Of a DNA stretch of 64,000 nt, positions 32,534-41,274 are shown one piece after another. Source of the stretch: Streptomyces sp. NBC_00271 (GTDB lineage Bacteria > Actinomycetota > Actinomycetes > Streptomycetales > Streptomycetaceae); the NCBI RefSeq assembly GCF_036178845.1, contig NZ_CP108070.1, positions 4,898,001-4,962,000 on the forward strand, written 5' to 3'. Within the stretch, counting starts at the first letter, position 1. Every line of letters starts with the position of its first letter. Made by a program: the position numbers and the translations under genes. The notes below the pieces were generated by a model that was not told the DNA's origin, searched no databases, and saw only the letters and a list, made by a program, of their open reading frames with translations.

Positions 32534-32875
32534 TCATACCTGGGGCGCCGGGCGTCTCAGGAGGGATTTGAACGGGCGCCACAGTTCCTGGGTGAGGTCG
32601 GGGCCCTGGACGCCGCTGTCCGGGGTGGTGCGCCATATGAGGCCGTCGGGGTGGTGCAGGACGGCGGTGATCTCGTCGGGGGTGGGCGGGGCCGCGTTCC
32701 CGCGGAGGTAGACCGCGCGCAGGCCGAGGTTGCGCAGGCGCGTCAGGGCGCGGGCGCGGTTCTGGGCCAGGACCAGAAAGCGCACGGAGCCGGGGCCCGG
32801 GCCCGCCGGGCTGGGCAGGTTCAGCGCCACTACCACGCTGCCGTTCGGCAGCTTGCAAAAACCTCCTGCGGCCAT
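32534..32875 (-). CDS. Conserved hypothetical protein
   Basis: 113 residues with no signal or membrane helix: a short beta-rich start (GGFCKLPNGSVVVALNLPSP), a basic helix (LAQNRARALTRLRNLGLRAVYLRG), a block APPTPDEITAVLHHPDGLIW and a basic C-terminus. I do not recognise a characterised family. Codon use is ordinary for the region and it lies between the convergent pncA and the M6 protease promoter-distal end, with a normal leftward orientation. Confidence 0.6.
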   Translation of the reverse strand: MAAGGFCKLPNGSVVVALNLPSPAGPGPGSVRFLVLAQNRARALTRLRNLGLRAVYLRGNAAPPTPDEITAVLHHPDGLIWRTTPDSGVQGPDLTQELWRPFKSLLRRPAPQV

Positions 32876-32996
32876 GCAGTCACACCCCCGTGCGCACCGG
32901 TGTCAATAAGAAATCCACAGGACGCACCTAAACACGATCGGCGGCAACCCGCCAGGGGGTCGCCGCCGATACGCTTCTGACCTGCGTAAATACCGG

Positions 32997-35342
32997 TTAC
33001 TTCACCGCGGGGCCCACTTCGAGCGAGATCGTCGACCCGTCACGGGCCTCCTTGACGATCTTGATCTTGGTGTTGGTGTCAGTGATGTTGACACCCGCGG
33101 TCGGGGCCGTCGTGTCGTAGTAGGTGCTGGTGTGGTCGTTGAAGACCGGCACCCCCGGCTTCGACGGGATCTTCGTCGCGACGTCCGCGTTGTGCAGCGT
33201 CAGACCGTCCGTGCGGTACAGGCTGAACGGCGAGTCGTAGGACTGGATCCGGCTGCGCATCAGCGTTCCGTCGGACCACTTCAGCGCGGTGGAGTGCGAG
33301 TCGACCGGCAGGATCAGCCCGGAGCCCGCGTGCGCGCTGACGTTGTTGTCCTTCTGCGAGGTGTCCCACTTCCAGATCAACAGGCCGTTCTGGTACGGGT
33401 AGTGCTCGACCCAGGACGGACGCGTCTTCGAGAAGCCGAAGTTGTACGGGCCGGTCTTGAGGGTCTTGTCGTACGAGACGTACTGACGGTTCTCCGCGAT
33501 GTAGTACTGCGCGTAGTCGTCGGTGAAGGACGCGCCGACGCGGGAGAAGCCGGCGGCGGTCCACGCGGCGTCCGCGGTCTCGGCGTTGTCCGAGAAGAGC
33601 GCCGAACCGTCCGCGGTCACGGCGATCTCGTCGGCCGTGAACCCCTTCAGCGCCACGCCGCCGTCACTCTGGTAGCGGAAACGCAGGTCGATCTTCTGGC
33701 CCGCGTAGGCGTCGAGCGGGAACGACAACTTCTTGTACGCGTCCACCGTGCCGGTCAACGCGGGCTTGCCACTGCCGTCGCGCGGGATCGGCTGCCCGTC
33801 CACCGTGCCGTCGAGCGCGGTCCAGTTGGCGCCGCCGTCGGTCGAGACCTCGGTGTAGAGGTAGTCGAAGTCGGCCTCGATGTCGTACCAGCCGTCGAGC
33901 GTGAGGGCGGCCGACGACTTGCCGGTGAGGTCGACGGAACGCGTCAGCGTGTTCTTGAGGTCGTTGCCGCTGCCGCTCCACCACTGGGTCGAGCCCTGCG
34001 CCGGGGCGACGATCTCGGTGGTGACCGCCTTGTCCGGCAGCGAGACCACCAGGGCCTGCTTGTTCTTGGTGTTGTACTCGGCGACACCCAGCTTGTGCTT
34101 GGATTTCGTCGCGGCCTTGGCCGTGTCGTAGTTCAGCCAGCCGAGCTGCAGCTTGTCCCAGGAGTTCATGTCACCGGGCAGGTCGCCGATGGCGTTCTTG
34201 CCGGTGCCGAGCCAGGAACCGGAGGACATCAGGGTCCAGAAACCCGTGGAGTTCTCGGCCGAGTTGGTGGTGTCGTACTCGTCCGGCAGACCGAGGTCGT
34301 GGCCGTACTCGTGCGCGTAGACGCCGAGTCCGCCGTTCTCCGGCTGGATGGTGTAGTCGCCGACCCAGATGCCGGTGTCGCCGATCGCGGCGCCGCCCAG
34401 CTTGTTGCCGGCCGGACCCGTGGCGCCCGCGTCGGTGCCGAACGCGTACCAGCGGTGCGCCCAGATCGCGTCCTCGCCCTGCGCGCCGCCGCCCGCGGAC
34501 TCGTCCTCACCGGCGTGCACGATCTGGAAGTGGTCGATGTAGCCGTCGGGCTCGTTGAAGTTGCCGTCGCCGTCGTAGTCGTAGCGGTCCCACTGGTCGT
34601 ACTTGGCCAGGTCCGCCTTGATGTCCGCGTCGGACCTGCCGGCCGCCTTCTGGTCGGCGACCCAGGCGGTGACACCGTCCTGGACCGCGTACCAGGCGCC
34701 CGTGGACGCCTTGTTGGAGCCGTAGCGGGCCTCGTTGTAGGGGACCTTGACCCAGTCGGTGACCTCGCCGTCGACCGAGTAGCGGCCCGAGGACTGCTTC
34801 TCGTAGTACTTCTTCAGCGACTCGGTGTTCTTGCCGGTGCCGAAGTAGAGGTCCTGGAAGTGCGCCTGGTTGTAGTCCGCCTGCCAGGCCGTGCTGTTGT
34901 CCTGGGTGCGGTCGGGCTGGGCTATCTGGTTGTGCAGCGGGCCCACGGTGCCGCCGTAGCGGCTGTCGACCTGGTCGCCGAACTCGACCAGGATCGTGAA
35001 GATCTTGTCGGTCTTCTCGCGGCCGAGCTCGACGTACTTGTTCTTGCCCTTGAGCTTGACGACCTGCGAACCGTTCCAGTCCTGGACCTTCGCGTCCCCG
35101 GATATGACCTGGTTCAGGGCCTCTTCGCGCTGTGCTTCCTGGGTCTTGCTGAGCGGGCCGTCGAGGTCGTGTTCGGCCTCGTTGCCGGCCGGCTGGGGCT
35201 CGTGGCGGTTCGCGCTCGCCGAGGCCGCCGCCGATGCGGCATCATCTGCCTGCGCAACGGCGAACGTCGAGAACGTGGCGGTGGCCGCCGCGAGGGCGAC
35301 ACCCACCGCGGCCGCTCTGAACGTCCATGGTCTGCTGGTCAC
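32997..35342 (-). CDS. Secreted immune inhibitor A-like M6 metalloprotease
   Basis: A 781-residue exported zinc protease. A Sec-type signal (TFRAAAVGVALAAATATFS ... AVAQA) is followed by a propeptide-like segment, then the peptidase M6 domain with GVYAHEYGHDLGLPDEYD (HExxH plus downstream Glu/Asp), preceded by YDYDGDGNFNEPDGYIDHF, a likely calcium site. The C-terminal third has MAM/jelly-roll-like beta domains (ALTLDGWYDIEADFDYLYTE). GTG 35342 is selected because GGGAGG lies seven bases upstream; a reading to 35450 lacks a site. Related InhA enzymes digest extracellular proteins. Confidence 0.92.
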   Translation of the reverse strand: MTSRPWTFRAAAVGVALAAATATFSTFAVAQADDAASAAASASANRHEPQPAGNEAEHDLDGPLSKTQEAQREEALNQVISGDAKVQDWNGSQVVKLKGKNKYVELGREKTDKIFTILVEFGDQVDSRYGGTVGPLHNQIAQPDRTQDNSTAWQADYNQAHFQDLYFGTGKNTESLKKYYEKQSSGRYSVDGEVTDWVKVPYNEARYGSNKASTGAWYAVQDGVTAWVADQKAAGRSDADIKADLAKYDQWDRYDYDGDGNFNEPDGYIDHFQIVHAGEDESAGGGAQGEDAIWAHRWYAFGTDAGATGPAGNKLGGAAIGDTGIWVGDYTIQPENGGLGVYAHEYGHDLGLPDEYDTTNSAENSTGFWTLMSSGSWLGTGKNAIGDLPGDMNSWDKLQLGWLNYDTAKAATKSKHKLGVAEYNTKNKQALVVSLPDKAVTTEIVAPAQGSTQWWSGSGNDLKNTLTRSVDLTGKSSAALTLDGWYDIEADFDYLYTEVSTDGGANWTALDGTVDGQPIPRDGSGKPALTGTVDAYKKLSFPLDAYAGQKIDLRFRYQSDGGVALKGFTADEIAVTADGSALFSDNAETADAAWTAAGFSRVGASFTDDYAQYYIAENRQYVSYDKTLKTGPYNFGFSKTRPSWVEHYPYQNGLLIWKWDTSQKDNNVSAHAGSGLILPVDSHSTALKWSDGTLMRSRIQSYDSPFSLYRTDGLTLHNADVATKIPSKPGVPVFNDHTSTYYDTTAPTAGVNITDTNTKIKIVKEARDGSTISLEVGPAVK

Positions 35343-35850
35343 TTGAAGTCCTCCCCTGCGTCCGTTCGCGCGGATGGGGGGATCCCGGGGTGATGGAGGT
35401 CCGCGCGCGTATACGCGTGTCAAGTGACGACATTTGACCGGAGTTACCAAAGAAAAGACAGATCTTGACTTGAACCTGGCAACTGCACTATGCGGAGCGG
35501 CAGTTCGGTATCCGGACCGTGTTCGGCCCCCTCAACGGGCGCGTCCGTCCGTCCACTTGGTGGACGCGATGACTCCGTGCGCCCCCTGTGCTCCGGCACC
35601 GTGGGTAAGGTCACGCTTACCGGACGTTCCACTCGGGCATGCAGGCGAATAGAGTCGATTGGCGGAGCGTTGGAATGTCAACGGATTGGCAAGTCGACAC
35701 CGTTGTCGTCCCACGATTCGCAGCCCCACCCTGACCGGCGGCCCCACTCCCGTGGTCGATCGTCCCGGTCGCCGTCCGGTCCCGTTGTTGTCCGCATCCT
35801 CCCCCATCGCGAGAGGCACGGGGGGAGAACCCCCACCCCGAGGAATCGCC
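35343..35850. other. Long noncoding gap with palindromes
   Basis: 508 bases without a supported gene. A perfect 12-bp palindrome CGCGTATACGCG lies at 35406-35417, about 65 bases before the protease start, in its promoter. On the plus strand TTGACT near 35465 with TATGCG about 18 bases on is a weak promoter candidate. A C-tract/G-tract hairpin (about 35800-35826) lies just before the ribosome binding site of the next gene. Confidence 0.45.
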
Positions 35851-36180
35851 ATGCCTCGTCCGACCGCCGCACAGCTCGCCTACGGTTCCTGCACCGTGAT
35901 CTTCTCCACCCTCGCCATGCTGCTGCTGTCTCAGACGAGTTCGGGCCTGGGGATCGCGGTGATCACCCTCTCGGCACTCGCTCTCGGACTGCTCGTCGCC
36001 GTAACGGTTCCGCTGCCGAAGCGCGTGCCTTCCGGCTCCATGGCCGCCGTACCGGCTCCCGCGCAGGCCCCCGTTCAGGAGCGGGTGCCCGCACAGCGCG
36101 AGACCGCGTCCGTCGCCGCGTCCGTGTCGTCCGTGTCGTCGGCGGCAGTCTCCGCCGTACGCGAACCGGCGGGCCCGTGA
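35851..36180 (+). CDS. Small membrane protein with two helices
   Basis: 109 residues. Two hydrophobic segments (about 8-27 and 34-53: VIFSTLAMLLLSQTSSGLGI and ITLSALALGLLVAVTV) are followed by a Pro/Ala/Val/Ser-rich, probably disordered tail of about 55 residues. ATG 35851 has CCGAGGA eight bases before it. I recognise no named family. It converges on an RDD-protein gene. Confidence 0.62.
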   Translation: MPRPTAAQLAYGSCTVIFSTLAMLLLSQTSSGLGIAVITLSALALGLLVAVTVPLPKRVPSGSMAAVPAPAQAPVQERVPAQRETASVAASVSSVSSAAVSAVREPAGP

Positions 36181-36243
36181 TTCCACGAACCCGCCGCTCT
36201 CCCGATCAGCCGTCTCCTCGCGGAGTGCGGCTGATCGCGTATG

Positions 36244-36921
36244 TCAGCCCGTGCTGACCACCACCGTCTTGGCCGCCTTGTCGTGCAGGCCCTGCTTGTA
36301 GGGCTTGTCGAAGTAGCTCCAACCGCCCGCGATCGCGGTCCAGATGCACGCGCAGCAGAACGCGAACGGGATCCACAGCACCAGCGAGCGGACCAGCGTG
36401 CTCTGCACGGAGGGCGTGGAGCCGTTGTCGAGGTTGGCCACCCTCAGGTTGAACAGCTTCTTGCCGAGGGTCTGCCCCGATCTGCTGATCATGATGGTGT
36501 CGTAGCCGACGTAGAGCACCGCGGCGATCACGGACTGCCCGAAGCCCCTGCTGTACTCGATCTTGTCGGCGTTCATGTTGTACTGCATGACCCCGAAGGC
36601 CCAGGACAGCAGCCACACCACGATGCCCACCAGGATCATGTCGATGATCCTCGCCACCGTGCGTTTGCCGCTGTCGGCGAGCGGGGGCATGCCGGCCAGC
36701 GGGTCGCCGCCGTAGGGGCCGCCGGGCCCGTACGGGTCGCCGCCGCCGTGCGGGGGCGGCTGGTCGCCGTACGGGGAGTCGTACGGGGAGCCCTGGGGCG
36801 GTGTGGGCGGCGAGGAGCCGTCGTAGGGGGAGCCGCCGCCCTCGGCGGGCGGGGGCTGCTTCTTGAACGGATCCTCGTCCGGTGGCTGACCCGAACCCGG
36901 GGGCGGCGGTTCGCTGCTCAT
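36244..36921 (-). CDS. RDD-family membrane protein
   Basis: 225 residues. About 85 residues of Pro/Gly/Tyr-rich disordered N-terminus (repeats of the SPYDxxxPP kind) precede an RDD domain with four hydrophobic helices. The Arg and Asp residues that name the family are in KRTVARIIDMILVG, and the conserved GQTLGKKLFNLRV lies after helix 3. It ends in KQGLHDKAAKTVVV, as many RDD proteins do. Function unknown; some RDD proteins affect ion exchange. A second RDD gene follows upstream in the same direction. Confidence 0.82.
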   Translation of the reverse strand: MSSEPPPPGSGQPPDEDPFKKQPPPAEGGGSPYDGSSPPTPPQGSPYDSPYGDQPPPHGGGDPYGPGGPYGGDPLAGMPPLADSGKRTVARIIDMILVGIVVWLLSWAFGVMQYNMNADKIEYSRGFGQSVIAAVLYVGYDTIMISRSGQTLGKKLFNLRVANLDNGSTPSVQSTLVRSLVLWIPFAFCCACIWTAIAGGWSYFDKPYKQGLHDKAAKTVVVSTG

Positions 36922-37050
36922 GGCCCGAGTCGACCGCGAACCCCGCCACCGCGCATCCGGCGAGCGGCCGTCCGGGGGACCGGACTCCCGGCGGCCGCGC
37001 CGCCGCGCCGCCGCGCGGGGAGTCAGGCCACCACGACGGCGTACGGGCGG

Positions 37051-38664
37051 CTAGGTCCTGTCGTAGGCGGCCACGAAGGTGTGGGCCGCCTTGTCGTGCC
37101 AGCACTGGCGCCAGGGCCTGTCGAACAGGCACCACAGGACGCCGACGACACCGATGACGAGGACGCCGGGGACCACGTACACGAGCCAGCGGCGCAGGGC
37201 CCGCCCGAAGGACGGGGGTTCGTGGCCCTCGATGTCCCGGACCTCGATGCCGCACACCTTCTTGCCGAGGGTGCGGCCCCACTTGGCGGTCGGCAGCGCG
37301 TCGTAGAGGACGCCGAAGAGGAGCAGGACGGCCAGGACGATCCCGAGGTAGCCCGTGGTCGTGCCGTCGAGCAGCCACACCGTGACGGTCTGGCCGGATC
37401 GCTTGGCCGCGTCGACCTTCTCGTTGATGTGGTCGATCGCCTTGGTGCCCAGCGGTACGGCGGCCACGGCGGTGACGGTCGCCAGGACCGCGGTGTCCAC
37501 GATCCGGGCCAGCAGCCGTCTGCCGAGGCTCGCCGGACGCGCCTCGGACTGTCTGCGGGCGGCGGCCTGGAACACGTCGTCCACCGGCGGCTTCCACGGC
37601 ACGACGGGCTGCCCGTCGGCGCCCGGGTCACCCGCGAGCCGGTGCACCTGCTGGGCCCAGGACGGCTGTCCCCCACCGGGGCCACTGGTGAGGGGCGTGG
37701 CGGCGGGGCCGGTGGACTGCTGGGGCACGGAGGGAGCGGAGGGGCTGGAGGGCGTGGAGGGTGCGGGGGTGGCCGGCTGACGCGCGGCGGCGGAGTGGGC
37801 CGACTGGGCCGCAGCCTCCGCCGCGGCCTGGGCGGCCTGCCCGGCGCCGAAGCCTCCCCCGGCCCCCGCCGGGCCGTCCGCCGCGGGCGTGTCCGCCCCC
37901 AGTGCGCCGGTGGCCGGAGCCGTGCCCCCCGCCTGCGCCCCGCGCTGCGGCCCCGTGCGCGGGGCGGACGGGCGGAAGATCATGGTGCCCTCGGAAGGCG
38001 CGGGTTCCGCGGCGCCGTCGGGGTGACCGGTGCCGGCGAACTGCGCGCCGCTCGCCGGGGCCGCGGACGCGCCCTCGGCGCCGGTGGCCCCTGCCGGTCC
38101 CGTCGGGCGACGGAACCGCACGGTGCCGCCGGACGCCGGGAGTTGCGCGGCGTCGCCCCGGTCCGCGGGCGGGATCGTCGCCGTGCCGTCGGCGCGGGCC
38201 GACTCACCGTCCGGCTGGACGACCGCGTCGCCCGGTTCGGCCGCGCGCGCCAGCCGCGGGTCGGCCGTCGGAGGCGCGCCCCAGGACACCCGGCGGTCCT
38301 GCTCGCCGCCGAAGCCGGACTGCTGGGAGCGGTCGGCGCCCCATGCGGCCGCGGGCTCGGGCCTGTTGCCGTGCTGTGCCTCGGCCGGGCTCACCCGGCG
38401 CGGCTCGGCGGCGGGGCGCGGGTCCTCGTCGAAGAAGTGCGGGCCGGTCTCCTCGGCGGGGGCCGGAGCGGGTGCGGGAACGGAGGCCGTCGGCCGGGTA
38501 CCGGACGGCGGCGTGAGCGGTACGCCGTCGGAGGGCGCGGGACGGCTCGTACCCGGTACCCAGGAGGCACCGTTCCAGTACCGGACATATCCAGGAATGG
38601 AGGGGTCCGGGTAATACCCTTCACGGGGCCGGTCGTCACCGGGGGCCGGGGTTGGGGCGCTCAT
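37051..38664 (-). CDS. DUF2510 plus RDD-family membrane protein with long linker
   Basis: About 537 residues. The N-terminus EGYYPDPSIPGYVRYWNGAS is a DUF2510-type WW-like module. Some 300 residues of Pro/Ala/Gly-rich linker follow, then an RDD domain: LGRRLLARIVDTAVLATVTA, and GRTLGKKVCGIEVRDIEG with four membrane segments, closing with RQCWHDKAAHTFV. ATG 38664 is the probable start. It precedes the shorter RDD gene by 129 bases and the two may form an operon. Confidence 0.82.
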   Translation of the reverse strand: MSAPTPAPGDDRPREGYYPDPSIPGYVRYWNGASWVPGTSRPAPSDGVPLTPPSGTRPTASVPAPAPAPAEETGPHFFDEDPRPAAEPRRVSPAEAQHGNRPEPAAAWGADRSQQSGFGGEQDRRVSWGAPPTADPRLARAAEPGDAVVQPDGESARADGTATIPPADRGDAAQLPASGGTVRFRRPTGPAGATGAEGASAAPASGAQFAGTGHPDGAAEPAPSEGTMIFRPSAPRTGPQRGAQAGGTAPATGALGADTPAADGPAGAGGGFGAGQAAQAAAEAAAQSAHSAAARQPATPAPSTPSSPSAPSVPQQSTGPAATPLTSGPGGGQPSWAQQVHRLAGDPGADGQPVVPWKPPVDDVFQAAARRQSEARPASLGRRLLARIVDTAVLATVTAVAAVPLGTKAIDHINEKVDAAKRSGQTVTVWLLDGTTTGYLGIVLAVLLLFGVLYDALPTAKWGRTLGKKVCGIEVRDIEGHEPPSFGRALRRWLVYVVPGVLVIGVVGVLWCLFDRPWRQCWHDKAAHTFVAAYDRT

Positions 38665-38919
38665 GTCCGTCGTCCCGTATCTGCTCGGGGGTTTTTGGGG
38701 GTTCCACATCTATCAGACGGGCGCGCCTGTCAGCGGCGCTCCCGCCGTACCCACCTCTTTCGGGCAAGGTTCCGCCACAAGCGATCGCCGCCCGGAACAC
38801 GGCCTCGGAACGCCCGCCAAAAAGCTTCTTCGAACCCGCGTAATGGTTCGGCGTGATCGCGCTCTCCACTCGTACGGGCCCGCTCTGCGGGCCCCGTACC
38901 CGAAAGGAAGCGCATCGAC

Positions 38920-39393
38920 ATGCACACCGTGGTGGAAAGCGAACTCGAGCTCAACCTCGTCCTGTCGGCCGAACGCAGCATCGCCGTACCGGCCCGGCTC
39001 ACCTACCGCTCCGAGGACCCGTACGCCGTCCAGATCACCTTCCACATCGGCTCCGACCATCCCGTCGGCTGGACCTTCGCCCGTGAACTGCTCGTCGAGG
39101 GGGTGTTCAGGCCGTGCGGGCACGGCGACGTACGGGTGTGGCCGACGAAGGTCGCGGGCCGCAGCGTCGTCCTGATGGCGCTCAGCTCCCCGGACGGGGA
39201 CGCCCTCCTCGAGGCGCCCACCGCGCGGGTGTCCGCCTGGCTGGAGCGCACCCTGCGGGCGGTCCCGCCGGGCTTCGAGGCCGATCGGCTCGGCCTCGAC
39301 GAGGGCCTCGCCGAGTTGCTGGCCCCGACCCCGGCCGACGACCTGTGGCTGCGCGACCCGTGGCCGTCGGACGAGTCGAAGGACGGCGAGTGA
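38920..39393 (+). CDS. ssgG: SsgA-like sporulation/cell division regulator (probably SsgG)
   Basis: A 157-residue SsgA-like protein (SALP), a family restricted to sporulating actinomycetes that steers septum and spore-wall sites. Typical elements are SELELNLVLSAERSIAVPA, LTYRSEDPYAVQITFH, PVGWTFARELLVEG and GDVRVWP. The symbol rests on its position between the M6 protease/RDD genes and hppD, where S. coelicolor carries ssgG; sequence alone cannot separate SALP subgroups with certainty. Its stop overlaps the GTG start of an aldo/keto reductase remnant. Confidence 0.82.
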   Translation: MHTVVESELELNLVLSAERSIAVPARLTYRSEDPYAVQITFHIGSDHPVGWTFARELLVEGVFRPCGHGDVRVWPTKVAGRSVVLMALSSPDGDALLEAPTARVSAWLERTLRAVPPGFEADRLGLDEGLAELLAPTPADDLWLRDPWPSDESKDGE

Positions 39394-39788
39394 ACCCGTT
39401 CGCACCCCTGTTCCTGCCGGAGCGCAGCGGCGAGCAGGGGATCGGGTTCGTCCCGTTCTACGCGATCGCCGGGGTCGGGCGCACGGCGGGCGCGCGGGGT
39501 GCCGACGCCGCCGAGGTGCGGGCCGTCGCACGGGCCCACGGGGTGAGCGCGGCGCAGGTCCGGCTGGCCTGGACGTTGCACCGCGGACCGCACGTACTGG
39601 CCATCCCCGGCACCGGCGACCCGGACCACCTGGCCGCCAACGTGGCCGCCGGCGCCCTGCGGCTGACCGAGGACGAACTGGCCCTCCTGGACCGTCTTCA
39701 CCAGGGCGGGGACGGGGGTGACGGGGGTGACGGGGGTGACGGGGACGACCGCACTCGGCCCACGGGAACGGCCGAGGCGGTGTCCTAG
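39390..39788 (+). pseudogene. C-terminal remnant of an aldo/keto reductase
   Basis: 132 codons from GTG 39390, which overlaps the ssgG stop as GTGA. The text GIGFVPFYAIAG, then VARAHGVSAAQVRLAWTLHR and PHVLAIPGTGDPDHLAANV, is the last third of the AKR barrel. The catalytic Tyr, Lys and His and the first five strands are missing. The end degenerates into a Gly-Gly-Asp repeat encoded by near-identical 9-base units (about 39704-39746). Its TAG shares CTAG (39785-39788) with the glcD-like stop on the other strand. It is probably a non-functional relic carried by translational coupling. Confidence 0.75.
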
Positions 39789-41191
39789 AGCACCTTGCCC
39801 GGGTTCAGGATGCCCAGGGGGTCGAAGGCGGCCTTGATGCCGCGCTGCATCTCCACGCCCACCGGGCCGAGCTCGCGGGCCAGCCACTCCTTCTTCAGGA
39901 CTCCGACGCCGTGTTCGCCGGTGATGGTGCCGCCGAGTTCCAGACCGAGGGCCATGATCTCGTCGAAGGACTCGCGGGCGCGCCGCGACTCGTCGGGATC
40001 GTCGGCGTCGAAGCAGACGGTGGGGTGGGTGTTGCCGTCGCCCGCGTGCGCGCAGACACCGATGGTCAGGGAGTACTTCTCGGCGACGCGCTCGATGCCT
40101 TCGAGCATGTCGCCGAGCCGGGAGCGCGGCACGCACACGTCGTCGATCATCGTGGTGCCCTTGACCGCTTCGAGCGCGGTGAGCGACAACCGCCGCGCCT
40201 GGAGGAGCAGTTCGGATTCCGCCGCGTCCTCCGCGGGGACCACCTGCGTCGCGCCCGCGGCCTCGCACAGGGCGCCGACGGCGGCCAGGTCGGCGGCCGG
40301 GTCGTGGGTGTCGAAGGCGGCGAGGAGGAGCGCCTCGGTGGTCTCCGGGAGACCCATGTGGGCCAGGTCGTTGACGGCCTTGACCGTCGTACGGTCCATG
40401 AGTTCGAGGAGGGAGGGGACGTGCCCGCCCTCCATGATCCGGACCACGGCGTCGCAGGCGGCCCGCGCCGATCCGAACTCCGCCGCCAGCACCAACTGCT
40501 GGGGCGGCTGCGGCTTGAGCGCCAGGATCGCCCGTACGACGATGCCGAGCGAGCCCTCGGATCCGACGAAGAGGCGGGTGAGGTCGTACCCGGCGACCCC
40601 CTTCGCCGTACGGCGGCCGGTGGACATGAGCCGTCCGTCGGCCAGCACCACGTCGAGGCCGAGGACGTACTCGGCCGTCACCCCGTACTTCACACAGCAC
40701 AGGCCGCCGGAGGCCGTGCCGATGTTCCCGCCGATCGTGCACATCTCCCAGCTGGAGGGGTCCGGCGGGTAGTACAGACCGTGTTCGTTCACGGCGCGGG
40801 AGAGGGTGGCGTTGATGACGCCGGGTTCCACGACGGCGATCCGGTCGACCGGGTTGATCTCCAGGATGCGGTCCATCTTCACCAGCGACAGCACGATGCA
40901 GCCGTCGGAGGCGTTGGCGGCGCCTGACAGGCCGGTGCGGGCGCCCTGCGGGACGACCGGGACACGCAGCTCGGTCGCGATCCGCATGACGTGCTGGACC
41001 TGTTCGACGGTACGGGGCAGGACGACGACGGCGGGGGTGCCCGCCTCGCAGAAGCTCGCCATGTCGTTCGCGTACGAGGCCGTGATGTCCGGGTCGATGA
41101 GGACGGCCTCGGCCGGCAGGCCGCTCAGCAGGCGGTCCACGAGGTTGCCGGTGACTTCGTCGCGCGGCGCTTCGATACGGCTCATGATCAC
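39785..41191 (-). CDS. FAD-linked oxidase, GlcD / D-2-hydroxyacid dehydrogenase type
   Basis: A 468-residue FAD flavoprotein of the VAO/PCMH fold. FAD-binding blocks are VVPQGARTGLSGAANA and TIGGNIGTASGGLCCVKYGV. The C-terminal cap has the metal or substrate His in CAHAGDGNTHPTVCFD and GGTITGEHGVGVLKK, as in GlcD and D-lactate dehydrogenases. It oxidises a 2-hydroxy acid such as glycolate or D-lactate. GlcE and GlcF partners are not adjacent. A start at Met3 (41185) is also possible. Confidence 0.88.
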   Translation of the reverse strand: MIMSRIEAPRDEVTGNLVDRLLSGLPAEAVLIDPDITASYANDMASFCEAGTPAVVVLPRTVEQVQHVMRIATELRVPVVPQGARTGLSGAANASDGCIVLSLVKMDRILEINPVDRIAVVEPGVINATLSRAVNEHGLYYPPDPSSWEMCTIGGNIGTASGGLCCVKYGVTAEYVLGLDVVLADGRLMSTGRRTAKGVAGYDLTRLFVGSEGSLGIVVRAILALKPQPPQQLVLAAEFGSARAACDAVVRIMEGGHVPSLLELMDRTTVKAVNDLAHMGLPETTEALLLAAFDTHDPAADLAAVGALCEAAGATQVVPAEDAAESELLLQARRLSLTALEAVKGTTMIDDVCVPRSRLGDMLEGIERVAEKYSLTIGVCAHAGDGNTHPTVCFDADDPDESRRARESFDEIMALGLELGGTITGEHGVGVLKKEWLARELGPVGVEMQRGIKAAFDPLGILNPGKVL

Positions 41192-41274
41192 AGCGTCGCA
41201 CTCGGGGCCATCGGTGTGAACCCCATCCGCGCGGGGCTTGGCGTGCCGGGGTGTGGTCTTCGTATTGACGCACA

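Noticed and set aside
33132..35393. 753-codon open frame opposite the M6 protease
   Set aside because: It is the shadow of a gene with a clear HExxH motif, and its own translation is a Val/Leu/Arg/Gly string.
36241..38856. 871-codon open frame opposite the two RDD genes
   Set aside because: No domain is visible and composition follows the complementary Pro/Gly-rich linkers.
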